A stretch of 64,000 nucleotides of DNA from Euzebya pacifica. Lineage in GTDB: Bacteria > Actinomycetota > Nitriliruptoria > Euzebyales > Euzebyaceae. Position numbers and translations under genes: made by a program. The stretch spans positions 2,609,910-2,673,909 of the forward strand of contig NZ_CP031165.1 in assembly GCF_003344865.1 (NCBI RefSeq). Reading direction: 5' to 3'. The notes beneath the pieces are model-generated. The model was not told the DNA's origin. It saw only the letters and a list, made by a program, of their open reading frames with translations, and did no database searches. Shown piece after piece: positions 9,608-18,364 of this stretch (its first letter is position 1; each line of letters begins with the position of its first letter).

Positions 9608-9613
9608 TAAGGT
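9608..9613 (+). promoter_or_regulatory. Candidate -10 box of a leaderless transcript
   Basis: TAAGGT matches TANNNT and ends 9 nt before the GTG of the VOC gene, suggesting an independent promoter just after glnE. Confidence 0.38.
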
Positions 9614-9622
9614 GACCCGACC

Positions 9623-9955
9623 GTGATCGCCGAAATCATCATCATCGTGGGCAGCCTCGACGAGGCCGTGACCTTCTACACCGAGACCGTCGGCCTGGAC
9701 TACCTGCGACGGGTCCGGGTGGACGACGCGACGGTCGTGATGCTCGGGGCCGGCGGTACCCGCGTGTCGTTGCTGGAGGGGCCCACACCGAGCGTGCGGG
9801 TGGTGTTCACCTCCGACGACATCGGCGTGGACCATCGTCGCCTCGTCCGTCGGGGGACACCGATGCCGATCGAACCGACGCGTGCAAGGGGCGGCACCGT
9901 GCTGCCGTTCACCGATCCGTGGGGCAACGCCCTGGCCTTCTGGGAGACCTCGTGA
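9623..9955 (+). CDS. VOC (glyoxalase/bleomycin-resistance) superfamily protein
   Basis: The 110-residue single-domain protein has the βαβββ pattern of VOC proteins: an opening VGSLDEAVTFYTETVGLDYL, a central strand block and a closing FTDPWGNALAFWE. The Phe-Thr-Asp-Pro-x-Gly-Asn motif and terminal Glu are standard VOC features, the Glu often ligating metal. Members range from glyoxalases to dioxygenases and drug-binding proteins, so the substrate cannot be assigned. The GTG start is 9 nt after TAAGGT. Its TGA overlaps the GTG of the next gene, so the pair is translationally coupled. Confidence 0.82.
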   Translation: MIAEIIIIVGSLDEAVTFYTETVGLDYLRRVRVDDATVVMLGAGGTRVSLLEGPTPSVRVVFTSDDIGVDHRRLVRRGTPMPIEPTRARGGTVLPFTDPWGNALAFWETS

Positions 9956-10413
9956 GCATCGAACACACCGGCCGCCTGACCAGCGGACTCGTCATCGGAT
10001 GGCGGGAGTGGGTCCGCCTTCCGGACCTCGACATCGTGGTCAAGGCGAAGGTCGACACCGGGGCGCGGACCTCTGCGATCCATGCCACCGACATCGAGCG
10101 CCACGACGACGTCATGCACTTCACGGTGCATCCCCACCAGCGCGATGACGACGACGAGGTCCGGGTGACCGCCCCGCTGGTGGACGTCCGTGAGGTGCGC
10201 TCCTCCTCCGGTGCCACGAGTGAACGCTTCGTCGTCCGGACGCCGGTCACGCTGCACCGTCGGCGCTGGCTGATCGAGCTGACGCTGGCCAGCCGGGACG
10301 ACATGGGGTTCCGCATGCTGCTCGGTCGGACCGCCGTGCGCGGACGGTTCCTCGTCGACCCCGGTGTGTCCTACCTCGCAGGTGACGGCAACCGCCCGGA
10401 CAGGGAAATGTGA
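9952..10413 (+). CDS. Retropepsin-like putative ATP-dependent zinc protease family protein (PF05618/RimB type)
   Basis: The 153-residue protein has the family signature IGWREWVRLPDL followed by KAKVDTGARTSAIHA, the DTGA being the aspartic-protease-like active-site triplet, and ends with MLLGRTAVRGRFLVDP. Such proteins are commonly found beside RimK-type ATP-grasp ligases, and some are thought to trim glutamate tails. No rimK is visible here. The GTG start overlaps the stop of the VOC gene by 4 bases. Catalytic activity as a protease is known only for the wider fold; here it is inferred from the retained Asp-Thr-Gly. Confidence 0.82.
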   Translation: MSIEHTGRLTSGLVIGWREWVRLPDLDIVVKAKVDTGARTSAIHATDIERHDDVMHFTVHPHQRDDDDEVRVTAPLVDVREVRSSSGATSERFVVRTPVTLHRRRWLIELTLASRDDMGFRMLLGRTAVRGRFLVDPGVSYLAGDGNRPDREM

Positions 10414-10453
10414 CGGATCGAGGTCGCAGTCGTCACGCTTCGGGCGAGGAGAC

Positions 10454-10459
10454 TATCGT
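10454..10459 (+). promoter_or_regulatory. Candidate -10 box upstream of the trypsin gene
   Basis: TATCGT ends 6 nt before the ATG at 10466 and matches TANNNT. A GAGGAG at 10446-10451 lies 14 nt from the ATG and is poorly spaced, so a leaderless mRNA is the better reading. Confidence 0.45.
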
Positions 10460-10465
10460 GCTCGC

Positions 10466-13003
10466 ATGCGACGTCTGCCAAGCCTGGTCCTCACCGCACT
10501 GCTGGTCATGCCGCTGCTACCGACCGTGCCCGCCGTGGCGCAGGAATTCCACATCATCAACGGTCGGCCGGCGGATCCGGGGGAGTATCCGGCCATGGCC
10601 GCGTTGGTCATCAGGGATCAGGAGTTCCAGTTCTGCGGCGGCACGCTGGTGGACGCCGAGTGGATCCTGACGGCGGCCCACTGCTTCTACGACAGCCGGA
10701 CCGGCGGGTCCCAGATCCCGCCGGGTGAGCTGGAGATCGTCATCAACGCCACCAACTGGCGAACCGACAACTCCGCAGGGGTCGAACGGTTGGGGGTCGA
10801 CCAGATCGCCATCCACCCCGACTACGACGAGTTCCTGACCGTCAACGACATCGCGTTGCTGCACCTGAGCACCCCGTCGGCGACACCCCCGGCAGCCGTG
10901 GTCACCGGCGGGCAGGGAGCCCTGTACGCCCCGGGTCGGACGGCGTGGGTGACGGGCTACGGGACGACCACCCCGTTCGGCGAGAACCCCTCCGACGTCC
11001 TGCTCGAGGTCGACGTGCCGCTCGTGGACGACCAGTCGTGTGCGCAGGGGTACCCCGATCTGGTCTTCGACCGTCACACGTGCGCCGGTGATCCCGGGAC
11101 CGAGGAGGCGCCGGGCAACGACACCTGTCAGGGCGACTCCGGTGGGCCGATGTGGACCGACGAGAACGGTGTCCTGACCCTCATCGGCATCACGTCCTTC
11201 GGTGGCCTGTGCGGCGTGCAGGACCCCGGCGTGTACACCGAGCTGATCACCTACCTCAGCTGGGTCAGCGGCACGATCGACGGGTCCATTCCGATCAACA
11301 CCCCGACCGACCCCACCACCCCCGAGCTGCCCGGCGGTGCATCGGCCCCGATCGACCGGATCACCTTCGACGGATCCGCGACGTCCGACGCGGTGCTGCA
11401 GGCCGTGGCGATCTCGCGCGCCACGTTCCGCGACGACGACGCCTCCTTCGGCGTGATCGCCACGTCCGCACGCTTCCCGGATGCGCTCGGCGGCTCGTCG
11501 CTGGCCTACGGGCTGGGACCGTTGTTGTTCACCAACCCCGACGGCAGCCTCGCGCCGGAGACCGCAACCGAGCTCCAGCGGGCCGTGATCGCCGGCAGCG
11601 AGATCTTCGTCCTCGGCGGAACCGCGGTGGTTCCCGACTCCACGCTCGAGGCCATCCGTCAGCTCGGCTTCACCGTCACCCGCCTGGCCGGCGCCGGGCG
11701 GGAACAGACCGCGGTCGCCGTCGGCAACCTCGTCGTCGACCTGTTCGACGGGGCGCTGCCCAACGACACCGCCATCGTTGCAACCGGCGGCAACTGGCCC
11801 GACGCGGTGACCGTCGGCCAGATCGGGTCCCGGTGGGGCATGCCGATCCTGCTGACGCCCGCTGATGTCCTCAACGGCGACACGGGCGCGTTCCTGTCAC
11901 AGCACCGCCCGTCCACGGTCCTCGTCGCCGGCGGCACGGCCGTCATCTCCGACGCGGTCGTCGCCGAGATCGAGGCCATCACGGGACCGGGGAGCGTCGT
12001 GCGGCTGGCCGGCTCCACCCGGCACGGCACGGCCGCCGCCGTCACCGACTACAACATCCGTGAGTACTACGGCTCGGTGCAGCCGCCCTACGTCGTCGCC
12101 GTCAACCTCCGCCGTGAGCCCGACGGCTTCGCCCATGTCCTGGCATCGTCGATGCTGACCGGCGCCTTCGGTGGCGTCATGGCCACCGTCGAGGGCGACA
12201 CCGGAGTCGACGTGCCGACGGAGGTGCTCGACTCCATCTGTGGCCTCGACGGCCAGGTGCTCGTCGCCGGCGGCACCGACCTGGTGTCGGACCCGGCCGC
12301 GAACCTCGTCCAGGCGGCGTCCGGCGGCGCCGGCTGCAACGCCGTCCGACAGCTCCGGCTCGGCGACGTCACCTTCTCCTCGATCACCGGGGCGCTCCCG
12401 TCGCGGCTGTACGAGTTCGAGGGAACGGCCGGCACGACCATCCGGATCAGGATGGACGCCCTGGGTGACCCGGCCACGGCCGTGGATCCGATCCTGTCGT
12501 TGCGGGACGCCAGCGGCCAGATCGCCTTCAACGACGACGACGGTGACGAACCGGGGGTCAACTCCTTCATCGAGGCGACCCTGCCGGCCGACGGCACGTA
12601 CACGATCGAGGCCAGCAGCTTCGGGGGCAGCACGGGCGACTTCATCCTGAGCCTGGACCCCATGCCCGAGTTCGAGGCCTTCGGCAGCCTGTCCGCGGGT
12701 GAGCGAGAGGTCTACTACCCCATCACCGCGCCGCCCGGCACACGCATCGTGGTGACGCAGCGGGCCCTCGACGGGTTCATCGATCCGCTGCTGCTGGCGG
12801 TCGAGGGTGACGAGACCAACGTGTTCGACGGCGAGATCGTCGGCTTCAGCGACGACGGGGGAGGGTTCCCCAACGCGCGCATGGACTTCCGGATGCCCGC
12901 GAGTGGACAGGTGACCCTGGTTGCAGGGGTGTACGACGAGTTCTTCGGACCCTACTCGCTGGCCGTCTTCAGTCCGACGGGCCAGGCCATCGGGTTCGGA
13001 TAG
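10466..13003 (+). CDS. Exported trypsin-like serine protease with cell-wall-binding repeats and C-terminal β domains
   Basis: The 845-residue protein has a signal peptide (about 1-25) and a chymotrypsin-fold domain beginning FHIINGRPAD, like an activated trypsin N-terminus. The triad is His72 (TAAHC), Asp128 (NDIALL) and Ser225 (QGDSGGP). Asp six residues before the Ser (NDTCQGDS) corresponds to the trypsin S1 Asp, predicting cleavage after Arg/Lys. About residues 295-620 hold three cell-wall-binding repeat 2 units (FVLGGTAVVP, LVAGGTAVIS). Two repeated β domains resembling pre-peptidase C-terminal modules follow (about 632-730 and 735-840), the first with an Asp-rich DDDGDE loop. It likely acts at the cell surface; targets are unknown. 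No protease inhibitor gene is adjacent. Confidence 0.93.
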   Translation: MRRLPSLVLTALLVMPLLPTVPAVAQEFHIINGRPADPGEYPAMAALVIRDQEFQFCGGTLVDAEWILTAAHCFYDSRTGGSQIPPGELEIVINATNWRTDNSAGVERLGVDQIAIHPDYDEFLTVNDIALLHLSTPSATPPAAVVTGGQGALYAPGRTAWVTGYGTTTPFGENPSDVLLEVDVPLVDDQSCAQGYPDLVFDRHTCAGDPGTEEAPGNDTCQGDSGGPMWTDENGVLTLIGITSFGGLCGVQDPGVYTELITYLSWVSGTIDGSIPINTPTDPTTPELPGGASAPIDRITFDGSATSDAVLQAVAISRATFRDDDASFGVIATSARFPDALGGSSLAYGLGPLLFTNPDGSLAPETATELQRAVIAGSEIFVLGGTAVVPDSTLEAIRQLGFTVTRLAGAGREQTAVAVGNLVVDLFDGALPNDTAIVATGGNWPDAVTVGQIGSRWGMPILLTPADVLNGDTGAFLSQHRPSTVLVAGGTAVISDAVVAEIEAITGPGSVVRLAGSTRHGTAAAVTDYNIREYYGSVQPPYVVAVNLRREPDGFAHVLASSMLTGAFGGVMATVEGDTGVDVPTEVLDSICGLDGQVLVAGGTDLVSDPAANLVQAASGGAGCNAVRQLRLGDVTFSSITGALPSRLYEFEGTAGTTIRIRMDALGDPATAVDPILSLRDASGQIAFNDDDGDEPGVNSFIEATLPADGTYTIEASSFGGSTGDFILSLDPMPEFEAFGSLSAGEREVYYPITAPPGTRIVVTQRALDGFIDPLLLAVEGDETNVFDGEIVGFSDDGGGFPNARMDFRMPASGQVTLVAGVYDEFFGPYSLAVFSPTGQAIGFG

Positions 13004-13024
13004 GTCACAGGCGGATGAGGGGCA

Positions 13025-13053
13025 GGGGCCGGGTTCGCGGGGAACCCGGCCCC
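13025..13053 (+). terminator. Hairpin terminator after the trypsin gene
   Basis: GGGGCCGGGTTC pairs perfectly with GAACCCGGCCCC across a 5-nt loop, 21 bp after the stop at 13003. Confidence 0.7.
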
Positions 13054-13116
13054 CGCGACGTCCTGGACCAGCGCCACACGCGTGACCGCCTGACCGGTCC
13101 CATCGCTGACAACGAC

Positions 13117-13146
13117 GAACGAGCCGCCCGGATGGGCGGCTCGTTC
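13117..13146 (-). terminator. Hairpin terminator of the small cell-wall-binding protein gene
   Basis: GAACGAGCCGCCC pairs with GGGCGGCTCGTTC across a 4-nt loop, 14 bp past the stop of the minus-strand gene. On that strand the right side continues GTCGTTGTC, mildly T-rich. It may act in both directions. Confidence 0.7.
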
Positions 13147-13160
13147 GGTCTGCGGACTGA

Positions 13161-13754
13161 CTACGGGGTCGGGTCAGTCGGGGTCTCGCTCGGCGAGGGG
13201 CTCTCGCTGGGCGTCGGCTGGTCCGTCGTGGTCGGGATCGGGATGGGCAGTCCGGTCTCGGTCTCCGTCGGCTGCGGGTCGGTCTCGGTCTCGGTGGGGA
13301 CCGGCTCGGACTCCGTCTCCGTGCCGTCGCCGGCGCTGGCGGCGACCGCGGCGTCCTGGAGGACCTGGTCACAGACGGCGTCCTCGCCGCCGAGGGCGAT
13401 GACCTCGGTCGGGGCCAGACGGCTGATCTCGTCGGAGATCACGGTCGGGAGCTCGTCACACTGGGGGACGAGCAGGACCGGTCCACCGGTCAGGGGTGCA
13501 GCGGACAGGGCATCCGGGAACTCGTCGGCACGGGCCAGGAAGACCGTGTCGGAGCCGTTGGGGAACTGGTACTCGCTGATCTCGACCGACGTCTCGAAGC
13601 GGGTCTCACCACCGAGGCGCTCGGTGCTCACCTCGCCGTCCGGGAACGGAAGTGGCTGCGAGCTGGCGGTGGTTGCGCCGAACGCCCAGCCGGACACGGC
13701 CAGGAGCAGGGCGACCAGGCCGCCGATCAGGAGGGGCCTCTTGGACTGCGTCAT
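13161..13754 (-). CDS. Small exported protein with one cell-wall-binding repeat and a Pro/Thr/Glu-rich tail
   Basis: From the ATG at 13754 (MTQSKRP, with AAAGG upstream) the protein has 197 residues. Residues about 7-30 form a signal peptide or anchor (LLIGGLVALLLAVSGWAF). A single cell-wall-binding repeat 2 unit follows, with RLGGETRFETS, ADEFPDALSAAPL and VIALGGEDAV. Most family members carry three repeats, so one is unusually minimal. Two Cys in the repeat (PQCDEL, AVCDQV) could form a disulfide. The last 60 residues are low-complexity Thr/Glu/Pro/Ser, such as a wall-spanning or disordered linker. Function is unknown beyond probable wall association. An open frame continues upstream, but only the ATG at 13754 leaves a proper signal peptide. 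Confidence 0.82.
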   Translation of the reverse strand: MTQSKRPLLIGGLVALLLAVSGWAFGATTASSQPLPFPDGEVSTERLGGETRFETSVEISEYQFPNGSDTVFLARADEFPDALSAAPLTGGPVLLVPQCDELPTVISDEISRLAPTEVIALGGEDAVCDQVLQDAAVAASAGDGTETESEPVPTETETDPQPTETETGLPIPIPTTTDQPTPSESPSPSETPTDPTP

Positions 13755-13868
13755 CACGTACGCCTTTCTGGAAGAAGAAAAGGGGACGTGTATCGGATAT
13801 CCGCTTGACGAGGACTGAAACGCGGCCATCCGGTCCTGCGGTGCGCCAACGGTCTCGTGGACGACGCG

Positions 13869-14516
13869 TCAGGTCGTCGCGGGTGTCCAGAAGGCCCGGG
13901 AGCGGTCGTCGATGGGGGAGTCGAGCGCACGCCGGATCATCGCCGGGTCAGGCGAGGGGGCATGGTGCAGGTCCCACATCTGCAGGCCGGTGAGGTTGGC
14001 CGATGGTGCCGGTGTGGCGGTCAGGCGCTGGCCTGCTTCGAGCCGGCCGGGGGCGATCACACGGAGATACCAGCCGGGACGCCGCTCGGCGGTGAACCGC
14101 TTGACCCACCCTCGTGCGGCGTCGGGACCGACGAGCTCCCCCATGCGGGCCGCGAACGTCACGCAGGGGATCCGCGGAGCGCTCACCTCGAGCACGACCC
14201 CCTCGACATCGAACCGATCGCCGACCCGGATCGGGTCGTGGGGCCACCGATCCACCGTGACGTTCTCGCCGAACGCCCCGTTGGGCAGCTCGGTGTCGAG
14301 CTGTGCTTCGAAGACCTCGTAGTCGCTGCGCGCGTAGGCGTACACCGCCTGACCCGGCCCGCCGTGGTGCTGGGTGGCCACGATGTCGTCCCCCTCCACT
14401 CCCTCGTGCTGGACGGTGATGGACGGCACGGGCTGCTTGTCGATGCCCGTGTGGATCGTCGTCCGCCCGCTCGTCACGTCGCGGGCGCGGCCGGTCTGCA
14501 CCGAGATGATCTGCAT
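13869..14516 (-). CDS. MOSC-domain protein (YiiM-like)
   Basis: The 215-residue protein shows the YiiM-type MOSC layout: a strand-rich start, HHGGPGQAVYAYARSDYEVFE, GAFGENVTV and APRIPCVTFAARMG, the Cys being the predicted catalytic or sulfur-carrying residue. A C-terminal helical extension (about 150-215) is also typical. MOSC proteins move sulfur to or from molybdenum cofactor; YiiM-type members reduce N-hydroxylated compounds. No molybdoenzyme gene is nearby, so the substrate is open. On the minus strand TAGCGT ends 6 nt before the ATG, suggesting a leaderless mRNA. It lies upstream of, and in line with, the small wall-binding gene, 114 bp away. Confidence 0.88.
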   Translation of the reverse strand: MQIISVQTGRARDVTSGRTTIHTGIDKQPVPSITVQHEGVEGDDIVATQHHGGPGQAVYAYARSDYEVFEAQLDTELPNGAFGENVTVDRWPHDPIRVGDRFDVEGVVLEVSAPRIPCVTFAARMGELVGPDAARGWVKRFTAERRPGWYLRVIAPGRLEAGQRLTATPAPSANLTGLQMWDLHHAPSPDPAMIRRALDSPIDDRSRAFWTPATT

Positions 14517-14522
14517 GTCGCC

Positions 14523-14528
14523 ACGCTA
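14523..14528 (-). promoter_or_regulatory. Candidate -10 box of a leaderless MOSC-gene transcript
   Basis: Read on the minus strand, TAGCGT matches TANNNT and ends 6 nt before the ATG at 14516. Confidence 0.42.
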
Positions 14529-14558
14529 TCGGGTCGGTCGTCTGGGGTGGAACGACAC

Positions 14559-14586
14559 GACCCCCTCCGCCGGGGCGGAGGGGGTC
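14559..14586 (-). terminator. Hairpin terminator of the GSII gene
   Basis: GACCCCCTCCGCC pairs perfectly with GGCGGAGGGGGTC around a very short loop, 26 bp after the stop of the minus-strand GSII gene. Confidence 0.68.
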
Positions 14587-14611
14587 GCGGTCGAGTCCTG
14601 GACCTGCGGTC

Positions 14612-15628
14612 CTACAGCTTGGCCAGCGCGGAGCAGACCGTTTCGGTCATCAGGGCGGTGATGACGTAGGGGTCGGCGTTGGCGTTGGGCCGACGGTCCT
14701 CGATGTAGCCCTTCTTGTCCTGCTCGACCTGCCAGGGGATGCGGACCGACGCACCGCGGTCGGACACGCCGTAGCTGTACTGGTCGTAGCGCTGGGTCTC
14801 GTGGGCGCCGGTCAGGCGCTCCTCGATGCCGACGCCGTATCCGGCCAGGTGCTTGGCCGGCACGCCGTCCTCGCCCAGGGCGTCGCACGCGGCGATGATC
14901 GGGTCGTAGCCCTCGCGCATCGCGTTGGTGGAGAAGTTGGTGTGCATGCCGGCGCCGTTCCAGTCACCCTTCATCGGCTTGGCCGCCAGCGACATCTCGA
15001 CGTTGTACTTCTCGCCCAGGCGGAACAGCAGGTAGCGGGCGATCCACAGGTGATCGGCAACCGTCAGCGTGTCGGCCGGGCCGATCTGGAACTCCCACTG
15101 GCCGGGCATGACCTCGGCGTTGGTTCCGGCGATCATCAGGCCGGCTTCGATGCACAGGGTCGTGTGCTCCTCGACGATGTCGCGACCGTGGATCTTGGCC
15201 GCACCGACACCGCAGTAGTAGGGGCCCTGCGGTTCGGGGAACCCGTTCGCCGGGAAGCCGGCGGGCCAGCCGTTGAGGTCCAGCATCGTGTACTCCTGCT
15301 CGAGGCCGAACAGGGGCTCCTGGTCCTTGTACTTCTCGTAGACCTCGCGGGCCTTGGCACGCGTGTTGGTCGGGTGCGACGACCGGTCCTTGGTCAGGGC
15401 CGTCTCGCACATGACCAGGATGTTGTCACCACCACGGATGGGGTCGGGGCAGCTGAAGACGGGCTCCAGGACGACATCGGAGTTGTCGCCGCTGGCCTGG
15501 TTGGTCGACGAACCGTCGAACCCCCAGATCCCGGGCTCGGCGCCGTCGGCGAGGATCTTGGTCTTCGAGCGGATCTCGGCGGTGGGTTCCGTCCCGTCGA
15601 TCCAGAGGTATTCAGCACGGTAAGGCAT
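14612..15628 (-). CDS. glnII: Type II glutamine synthetase (GSII, eukaryote-like)
   Basis: The 338-residue length and motifs identify GSII, not class I: YLWIDGTEPTAEIRSKTK at the start, WGFDGSSTNQA, EQEYTMLD (metal ligands), MPGQWEFQIGP, GAGMHTNFST, GAHETQ, and RGASVRIP for ATP. GSII is an octamer-decamer that makes glutamine and is not controlled by GlnE adenylylation. It is known from Streptomyces, Frankia and rhizobia, typically induced by nitrogen limitation. Here two GAAAC half-sites 11 bp apart lie 57 bp upstream. It is the second of three glutamine synthetases in the window. The ATG at 15628 matches the usual N-terminus of the family. Confidence 0.95.
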   Translation of the reverse strand: MPYRAEYLWIDGTEPTAEIRSKTKILADGAEPGIWGFDGSSTNQASGDNSDVVLEPVFSCPDPIRGGDNILVMCETALTKDRSSHPTNTRAKAREVYEKYKDQEPLFGLEQEYTMLDLNGWPAGFPANGFPEPQGPYYCGVGAAKIHGRDIVEEHTTLCIEAGLMIAGTNAEVMPGQWEFQIGPADTLTVADHLWIARYLLFRLGEKYNVEMSLAAKPMKGDWNGAGMHTNFSTNAMREGYDPIIAACDALGEDGVPAKHLAGYGVGIEERLTGAHETQRYDQYSYGVSDRGASVRIPWQVEQDKKGYIEDRRPNANADPYVITALMTETVCSALAKL

Positions 15629-15684
15629 GGATGGCTCCAGTCAGTTCACGATTGGACACGTGGACGACAGCGTCATGGCCTCCT

Positions 15685-15700
15685 GTTTCATACATGTTTC
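15685..15700 (-). promoter_or_regulatory. Paired GAAAC half-sites (partial GlnR-like box) upstream of glnII
   Basis: On the minus strand GAAAC-N6-GAAAC appears, the 11-bp spacing of GlnR boxes. The first pentamer differs from gTnAc at one key base and no second pair was found, so this is weaker than the boxes at amt and glnA1. Confidence 0.35.
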
Positions 15701-15769
15701 GTTGACAGGTCCGGTCCGCTAAATGTCGTGTCCGGATAGAGGCCGGGCCTGGATCTCCTCGGCCATCGG

Positions 15770-18325
15770 TCACGGACGCCACAGCTCGACAAGGGCCAGC
15801 AGCTCCGCCAGCGCAGGTCGACCGTCGAGGTCCAGCGCCCGGTACAGGCGCGACAGCGTGTTGCTGACCGTCCGCCGTGACAACGTCATCGTGTCGGCGA
15901 TCCGCTGGTCGGAGGCGCCGGCCGCGGCCAGCCGGCCCATCTCCAGCTGACGAGGCGAGGCGGGTCCTGCGATGGCAGGCAGGCCGGGCAACGCCACCTC
16001 GTCCAGGGCGTTGCCGAGGTGCTGCGCGTCGAGTCGTTCCGACAGGTCGCCGGCACGACGTGCTCGCAGCGCGGCAGCAGCAGGGCCGATCATGCCGGCG
16101 GCGGCCAGCTCGCGTGCCGCCCCCAGCGCGTCGGCCGGCGGGCCGAGACGAACGCGTCGGACCAATGCGGGCCAACGGTCGGCGTCGCCGGAAGGGGCCG
16201 GTGCCGGCAGCATCGTGTCCACGTTCTCGCAACGCGTGTGGCCGTGGGAGTTCGAGGCCACCCCGCACGCCGCCAGCGCCCAGACGACCTGGGGTCTGCC
16301 CAGCCGTTCGTAGCGTGCGAGCCGAGACGCCAGGGCCTCCTCCAGCTCGTGCCCCAGCGCGCTGGCCACCTCCACGGCAACCACGTCGATGGTCGACCTC
16401 GCCAGCTCGTTGGTGGGGGCTGCCGCGGCCCGCGCCTCCGCGAGCAGCGTGGGTCCCGCAGCGGCATCGCCGGTGTGGACCGCGGCAAGCGCCGCGTAGG
16501 CGAGGGCGAACGGCCGCAGGTCGTAGCGGTCGACCGGTTGCAGGGCGGCTGCCGCTCGCCTGGCCAGCGCACCGCCCGTCCGTGGGTGGCCGGCGGCGAC
16601 CAGCATGCCGGCGGCGAGGCTCCACCACGCGGCTGTGGTCGCGGCATCACGGCTGCCGGCAGCCATGGCCATCTCGCGCTCGTCGAGCGCCAACGCCGCT
16701 GCCGGACCGTCGACGAAGAACGTGGACCAGTGCACGGCGGCGAGGGTCTCCCACCGTTCCGATGCTGCCGCGCCCGCCGCCGAGAGCAGGTGGTCGAGGC
16801 GATCCGCTGTCTCGTGTGGAAGCCAGCCCTGCCGGACCATCACGGCCACTCCCTGGGCCTTGCCGACCTCCAGCGCCGTTCGGGGCGAGTCCGCCCCGTC
16901 GGCCTCGGGGACCTCCACGGCGTCGAGGTCGTGCCCGTACCCGACCAGCGTCACGACCCTGGCGCTGAGCCGACGGGCGAGGTCGACGTCGGCCACGAGT
17001 CCGAGGGCGCGGTCGATGCAGGCCCGCGCGGCCGGCACGTCCCCCAGCAGGTGGGCGTGGAGCAGCGCAAGCAGCATGGCGGCGTCGGTCACCACCGCAG
17101 GCGTGACGGCGGCGGACACCAGCCGGTTCAGCTCGGCGACGGATCCGTCGATGTCCCCGGTCGCCAGGGTCGCCCGTGCCGCAACGAGCGCCAGGTCGTC
17201 GTCCAGCGGTCGGGGCGCAGCGGCAAGCACGTCGAGCACGTCGTGGGGCAGCTGCTCCACCAAGGACTCCAGCGCATCGGCATCCGGTGGGGGCAGCGCA
17301 TCGGTTTCGCTGGCAAGCAGCAGCGGGAGCGGGGTACCCGTGTCCTCGGCTGCCTGTCGGAGCCGACCGAGCACCGCGGTGCGGTGCAGGCTTGCGCGTT
17401 CGAGCAGGCGGTGCTGGAGGAACCGGTTGCGCACCGTCAGCAAGCCCTCGACGTCCAGCAGCAGCTCACCCTCCACGGCCCGGCGCACGGCGTCGGGGGT
17501 GCCGATCCGGACCAGCGCAGCGGGCGCGATGGCCCCGGCGACTGCCACCGTCTCCAGCACCTCGTCCAGCCCGGCGGGCAGCGCCCCGATCTGGCCGTCG
17601 ATGATCTCGCGAAGCACCGCGGGCATCGGCGCGTCCCCACCGAACCACCCCGTGCGCAGCGCGTGAAGGAACCACAGCGGCGCCCCGTCAGCCACCGCCA
17701 GCGCCCGCTGGACGAGGTCGGGGGCGGTACCGGTCGGTGCGAGCGCGGCCAGGCGTTCGTCGCCCAGCGGGGGGACCTGCACACGAGCGAGGGTGTCATC
17801 GGCCAGCAGGGGGCCGAGCTCGCCCAGGGGGGTGTCCAGCGCAGCGGCCACGACGAGCCGGATGACTCGCCTGCGAACGCCCTCGACGAGCAGGCGGGCC
17901 GTCCACGGATCCAGCTGGGGCCAGCCCTCGACCAGGACGACGAGCGAGGTGTGCTCGGACCGGGACTCGAGCCCTCGGAGGGCCATCGAGACCCGGGCGG
18001 CCGGGTCGGCGAACGTCGACGGGGCGACGAGGCCACCGATGCCAGCCGCGGCCAGCGGATGGTCGGTCAGCCGCGGTGACCCGGTGACCACGACGGTGTC
18101 GGCGTCGACGGCGTCGGCCGCCGCCCGCGCCACCGTGGTCGTGCCGACGCCCGGGCGTCCGACCAGCAGCACCGACCCGCCGGCAGCGAGGGCCTCGAGC
18201 GCCGTCCCCAGCTCTTGCTCGCGTCCCTGCACAGCTCCTCCGACCGGTCCTGTCGTCTGCCGACAGGCGGTTGAGTATGTCTGCGGGCGGCGTTGAGCAT
18301 ATCCACCGAGCCGTTTCGGCGTCAC
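15770..18325 (-). CDS. LuxR-family transcriptional regulator with AAA/STAND-type ATPase region (degenerate P-loop)
   Basis: Up to 851 residues: an N-terminal ATPase-like domain, a long helical repeat region (about 330-770, Ala/Leu-rich, TPR-like) and a C-terminal LuxR HTH (SPRQLEMGRLAAAGASDQRIA, then MTLSRRTVSNTLSRL). This is the architecture of large ATP-binding LuxR regulators. The P-loop reads GRPGVGTTT, so the Walker A lysine is Thr, and the Walker B region (LVVLVEGWPQLD) is also unusual. ATP hydrolysis is therefore doubtful. The start is uncertain: GTG 18325 is the longest, but a GTG at 18232 just before QGREQELG would better fit the family and leave two direct repeats in the promoter. 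The gene lies 142 bp upstream of, and in line with, glnII. Confidence 0.82.
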   Translation of the reverse strand: MTPKRLGGYAQRRPQTYSTACRQTTGPVGGAVQGREQELGTALEALAAGGSVLLVGRPGVGTTTVARAAADAVDADTVVVTGSPRLTDHPLAAAGIGGLVAPSTFADPAARVSMALRGLESRSEHTSLVVLVEGWPQLDPWTARLLVEGVRRRVIRLVVAAALDTPLGELGPLLADDTLARVQVPPLGDERLAALAPTGTAPDLVQRALAVADGAPLWFLHALRTGWFGGDAPMPAVLREIIDGQIGALPAGLDEVLETVAVAGAIAPAALVRIGTPDAVRRAVEGELLLDVEGLLTVRNRFLQHRLLERASLHRTAVLGRLRQAAEDTGTPLPLLLASETDALPPPDADALESLVEQLPHDVLDVLAAAPRPLDDDLALVAARATLATGDIDGSVAELNRLVSAAVTPAVVTDAAMLLALLHAHLLGDVPAARACIDRALGLVADVDLARRLSARVVTLVGYGHDLDAVEVPEADGADSPRTALEVGKAQGVAVMVRQGWLPHETADRLDHLLSAAGAAASERWETLAAVHWSTFFVDGPAAALALDEREMAMAAGSRDAATTAAWWSLAAGMLVAAGHPRTGGALARRAAAALQPVDRYDLRPFALAYAALAAVHTGDAAAGPTLLAEARAAAAPTNELARSTIDVVAVEVASALGHELEEALASRLARYERLGRPQVVWALAACGVASNSHGHTRCENVDTMLPAPAPSGDADRWPALVRRVRLGPPADALGAARELAAAGMIGPAAAALRARRAGDLSERLDAQHLGNALDEVALPGLPAIAGPASPRQLEMGRLAAAGASDQRIADTMTLSRRTVSNTLSRLYRALDLDGRPALAELLALVELWRP
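18270..18303 (-). promoter_or_regulatory. 22-bp-spaced direct repeat near the LuxR-gene start
   Basis: GTTGAGTATGTC and GTTGAGCATATC (plus strand) start exactly 22 bp apart, two helical turns. They lie between the LuxR-type gene and the divergent exported-peptide gene. This suggests a tandem operator, perhaps for autoregulation; the binding protein is not known. Confidence 0.4.
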
Positions 18326-18364
18326 GGTGGGTCACCCACGCCCCGTCCGACCCGGAGACCGTTG

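Noticed and set aside
16019-18079. A 686-residue plus-strand frame opposite the LuxR-type gene
   Set aside because: Arg/Gly/Gln-rich antisense product without domains.
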